DNA of 23,024 nt from a virus: positions 1-23,024 of the IMG/VR virus record IMGVR_UViG_3300025122_004324. One strand, written 5' to 3'. A program made the translations under genes and the position numbers. Shown here one piece after another: positions 20,932 to 23,024 of this stretch. The notes beneath the pieces were generated by a model. The model saw only the letters and a list, made by a program, of their open reading frames with translations. It did no database searches and had not been told where the DNA came from. The stretch's first letter is position 1. The number at the start of each line of letters is the position of its first letter.

Positions 20932-21876
20932 ATGAGTAAAAAAGAATCACTGCTTAGCGAAGCCCAGGTTCGTAAGTTTATGAAACTAGCGAATTTGACG
21001 CCGATAACTCCCGGCTTCGTTGGAGGAATGGGCGAAAGTCACGGCCGCGGCCGCGGCGAAGGAGCCGCCGGTTATGGGCACCCGGACGATAGTCGTCCAG
21101 GCGCACGCTTGCGTGAAGATGAAAGTGAAGATGGAGGCGACGTCGGCGACGAGCTTGAAGAGGGTAGCATGTCTTACCGCGAAGATGAAGAACCCCTAGA
21201 AGAGCCCCTCCCAGATGAAGAACCCCTAGAAGAGCCCCTCCCAGATGAAGAGCCCCTAGAAGAGCCCCTGGGAGATGAAGGGGAAGCAGGCGGCCGCGAG
21301 GTTAGTGTTGACGACTTTTTGGCAGCGCTGGAAGTGGCACTTGAGGAAGTCTTGGGCGACGAAGTCAGTGTTGAGGAAGAAGAGCCCGCCGAAGAGCCCC
21401 TAGAAGATGAAGAGCCCGTCGGTGATCTTGGCGTCGAGCCCGTCGGCGATCTTGGCGTCGAGCCCGGAGAAGAGCTGGCCCTTCAAGAAATGATTAATAA
21501 GATTACTAAGCGCGTTGCTAAGAGAATAGTGCAGGAAGCTCTCCAAGGTAAAAAAAAAAAGTCTGAAGAGCCCCTAGCTGAGCTTGGCTTGTCGGGCATG
21601 GTCCGGAAATTGCCCGGCCTCAAAAGCGGCGTCTACAAAAAGATCGAAGCGAACCAGAAGCGCAACGCGATGTCCCTTGGTCAGAGCCCAAACTTCGGCG
21701 GCGCCACCCCGGAGCAAAAACTTGAGCTGGCCAAGAATATTATCGCGCGCCAGGCCGGCATTGGCCTGGGGACCGGAGAAGAGTCCGGACTCAAGCCCGG
21801 GGAAGCAGACACGCTAGCTCAGCAGCTTGTCGCGATGGTATCCGGCGCGGCCGGCCGCAAGTATACGGGTTTTTAA
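20932..21876 (+). CDS. Acidic repeat-rich protein, possible head or scaffold component
   Basis: A 314-residue protein. The N-terminus MSKKESLLSEAQVRKFMKLANL is a leader-like amphipathic segment, followed by a Gly/Arg-rich part. A very acidic middle region (about 75-190) is built from EEPLEEPLPD and VGDLGVEP repeats. It ends with a basic helix (INKITKRVAKRIVQEALQGKKKK) and a Gly-rich ordered-looking tail. LLSE-A in the leader would fit the (L/I)-x-E rule for T4-type prohead protease. No catalytic motif is present. TAGGAGAG precedes the ATG, and a terminator follows. The gene is visibly more GC-rich than its neighbours. Scaffold or internal virion protein is a guess from composition. Confidence 0.7.
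   Translation: MSKKESLLSEAQVRKFMKLANLTPITPGFVGGMGESHGRGRGEGAAGYGHPDDSRPGARLREDESEDGGDVGDELEEGSMSYREDEEPLEEPLPDEEPLEEPLPDEEPLEEPLGDEGEAGGREVSVDDFLAALEVALEEVLGDEVSVEEEEPAEEPLEDEEPVGDLGVEPVGDLGVEPGEELALQEMINKITKRVAKRIVQEALQGKKKKSEEPLAELGLSGMVRKLPGLKSGVYKKIEANQKRNAMSLGQSPNFGGATPEQKLELAKNIIARQAGIGLGTGEESGLKPGEADTLAQQLVAMVSGAAGRKYTGF
21184..21273 (+). repeat. Three tandem 30-base coding repeats
   Basis: Three in-frame copies of a 30-base unit encoding DEEPLEEPLP. The first two are identical in DNA and the third differs at a few bases (the last codons become GGG/GGA). Recent slippage or unequal exchange is likely. The period is a multiple of three, so length changes keep the frame. Confidence 0.85.
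21412..21459 (+). repeat. Two tandem 24-base coding repeats
   Basis: Two copies of a 24-base unit coding for EPVGDLGV, differing at one base (GGT versus GGC). They lie downstream of the 30-base repeats in the same gene. Confidence 0.8.
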
Positions 21877-21900
21877 AATAAAACAAAAAGCAATATTTGA

Positions 21901-21929
21901 TTGATAAATAGAACAAGATCTGTTATAAT
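21901..21929 (+). promoter_or_regulatory. Extended -10 sigma70 promoter
   Basis: TTGATA (21901-21906), 17-base spacer, TATAAT (21924-21929) with TGT directly before it, an extended -10. Transcription would start near 21936, inside the 5' arm of the terminator hairpin, and would serve the membrane protein and ClpP genes. Confidence 0.7.
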
Positions 21930-21959
21930 AAAACCGTGGGAACTCCCCGCGGTTTTTTT
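21930..21959 (+). terminator. Rho-independent terminator
   Basis: AAAACCGTGGG (21930-21940), a five-base loop, then CCCGCGG (21946-21952) and a run of seven T's. The GC core is seven pairs with one G-T wobble, extended by A-T pairs. It follows the acidic protein gene and is overlapped at its 5' arm by the start point of the promoter at 21901-21929. Confidence 0.85.
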
Positions 21960-21970
21960 ATGGAGTTAAT

Positions 21971-22366
21971 ATGGAGTTAACAGAAATTCAAACGGCCATA
22001 CTAATCTGCGTGTATCTGTTTGGCGTGTTTTCTTGTAGATTTGCGGCACAATTTTTTGAAATTTGTCACGCTTGGCGGCTCGTCGAAAAAGTAATATACC
22101 GTTGCCTTTTAATGTGCTCGAAAATTCATGAAGATGCTGAATTTCTTAGAGAAATAAAGTATAATCACCTGAGAAAGGCCGATTTTGATAAAAAACGTCT
22201 GCGCGAATTCATGGAAGTAGATGATAAATTTATGAGTAACTGGAAGGAATCAATCATCCAAACTATTTTAATTAACACGCCTCTATCTTTTTCCTTCGCC
22301 ACTAAATTTACCAACTGGCGAGAGGCAATGAGACAATTAGATGAAATGCACGAGGAACAACAGTGA
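21971..22366 (+). CDS. Unknown membrane-anchored protein
   Basis: A 131-residue protein. Residues 5-28 (ETQ-type start, then TAILICVYLFGVFSCRFAAQFF) form one hydrophobic segment suited to an N-terminal membrane anchor, and the rest is a charged, helical cytoplasmic-type domain with several Cys in the first third. GGAG in a repeated TATGGAGTTAA precedes the ATG; the repeat spans 21960-21982. No family is recognised. It overlaps the ClpP gene by 4 bases (GTGA), so the two are co-translated from the promoter at 21901-21929. Confidence 0.65.
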   Translation: MELTEIQTAILICVYLFGVFSCRFAAQFFEICHAWRLVEKVIYRCLLMCSKIHEDAEFLREIKYNHLRKADFDKKRLREFMEVDDKFMSNWKESIIQTILINTPLSFSFATKFTNWREAMRQLDEMHEEQQ

Positions 22367-22956
22367 GCGACAAAGAAGTGGTTATGGAATTTCAAGAAGA
22401 ATCTTCGGCGCGCCCCGAACAAAGGGTGCTAGGTCTTTACGGCGATATCAACGAAGAGAATACACAGGAATTTTTAATAGGCCTTCTTCATTATCACCAT
22501 ACATGCGAAGGCCCTCCGGACGATAATGGAATTATTCCACTACTTCCGGTTGACTTTTATATTTCAACGGGCGGTGGAAATGTTGCAGAAATGTTTGCCA
22601 TATATGACATGATGCGAATGATTCGAAAAGATTGTCCTATTCACACTTTTGGAATAGGCAAAGTAATGTCAGCGGGAGTTTTATTATTGGCAGCCGGCAC
22701 CAAAGGCGAACGAAGGATCGGCAAACACTCTCGAATAATGCTACACCGCGTATTAACAGGAGAAAGCGGAAGCCTTCATAACATCGAGGCCTCCTTAAAA
22801 GAAGCAGAGACTAACGAACAAATGATGTTTGAATGTCTTGCCGCGGAGACTAAGTTAACCAGGAGAAAACTCGCGAAAATTGTTTCTAAGAATTTAGATG
22901 CATACTTCAGCGCAGAAGAAGCAGTCGAAATGGGTATTGCCGACATAGTCGTCTAA
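22363..22956 (+). CDS. clpP: ClpP-like serine protease
   Basis: A 197-residue protein with the ClpP fold. The catalytic triad is in place: S103 (GKVMSAGVLLLAAG), H128 (RIMLHR) and D179 (LDAYFSAEEA), matching the family spacing. The oxyanion-side glycine strand is FYISTGGGNV. Length is near that of bacterial ClpP. No ClpX/ClpA chaperone is in the window, so it may pair with a host unfoldase, or serve as a phage head-maturation protease, many of which belong to the ClpP clan. It starts at GTG 22363 after GAGGAA, overlapping the membrane protein stop. An insert (HHTCEGPPDDNGIIPL) before the glycine strand is longer than usual. Confidence 0.88.
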   Translation: MSDKEVVMEFQEESSARPEQRVLGLYGDINEENTQEFLIGLLHYHHTCEGPPDDNGIIPLLPVDFYISTGGGNVAEMFAIYDMMRMIRKDCPIHTFGIGKVMSAGVLLLAAGTKGERRIGKHSRIMLHRVLTGESGSLHNIEASLKEAETNEQMMFECLAAETKLTRRKLAKIVSKNLDAYFSAEEAVEMGIADIVV

Positions 22957-22976
22957 TTATATCAGGAACTTATACT

Positions 22977-23024
22977 ATGACATTTGATTTCGGCCGACTA
23001 GTGGAAAACCACTTCAAAGAAAAG
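22977..23024 (+). CDS. Start of an unknown gene, 3' partial
   Basis: ATG 22977 after CAGGAAC, open to the end of the window: MTFDFGRLVENHFKEK. Sixteen codons are too few to name a family. The ribosome site and the 20-base gap after clpP support a real start. Confidence 0.5.
   Translation, partial: MTFDFGRLVENHFKEK

Noticed and set aside
21184-21273. Repeats as a CRISPR array
   Set aside because: The copies are directly adjacent without spacers and lie in frame in a coding sequence.

Overview
This is a 23 kb piece of a tailed double-stranded DNA bacteriophage genome (Caudoviricetes). All genes lie on the + strand, packed tightly with many 4-base ATGA/GTGA overlaps. The replication and recombination genes, a phage-type adenine methyltransferase, an HNH/AP2 endonuclease and many small unknown genes identify it as phage. 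T4-like functions (gp32-type ssDNA-binding protein, UvsX/RecA recombinase, flap/5' exonuclease, DnaB/gp41-type helicase) sit with a bacterial-type DNA polymerase III alpha subunit instead of a T4-type family B polymerase. The B12-dependent ribonucleotide reductase, IscU, GroES-like protein and ClpP, and the style of the small genes, suggest an aquatic (probably marine) phage of a proteobacterium. That host assignment is inference.

Layout. 1-4250: tubulin/FtsZ-like protein (5' end cut), gp32-like SSB, an AIPR/DGQHR-superfamily protein, then RecA/UvsX. Two similar stem-loops with compensatory base changes follow the stop codons of the SSB gene and the AIPR-like gene. 4250-5340: four small genes, three of which start with short amphipathic leaders. 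5340-10530: dCMP-deaminase-like protein, 5' exonuclease, replicative helicase and class II ribonucleotide reductase. 10540-14040: IscU-type Fe-S scaffold, HNH-HNH-AP2-AP2 endonuclease, GroES-like co-chaperonin, a conserved unknown protein that appears to use a non-AUG start, and a nucleotidyltransferase-like protein. 14035-17471: DnaE polymerase whose C-terminal ~65 residues lie in the -1 frame. 17480-20890: small basic protein, dUTPase, adenine methyltransferase, Cys-pair protein, IMP dehydrogenase/GMP reductase-like enzyme, unknown protein, thioredoxin-like protein and a sigma-region-4-like HTH protein. 20932-23024: acidic repeat protein, terminator overlapping a promoter, membrane protein, ClpP-like protease and the first 16 codons of another gene.

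How the genes work together. SSB, recombinase, exonuclease, helicase and DnaE form most of a replisome; no primase, clamp or clamp loader is in the window. Ribonucleotide reductase, deaminase, dUTPase and the GMP reductase-like enzyme reshape nucleotide pools for phage DNA synthesis. IscU, GroES, thioredoxin and ClpP are host-type maintenance functions. Six sigma70-like promoters can be read; the one at 17328-17356 matches the consensus perfectly. No tRNA, rRNA, CRISPR array or insertion sequence was seen, and no gene-free stretch exceeds about 110 bases.
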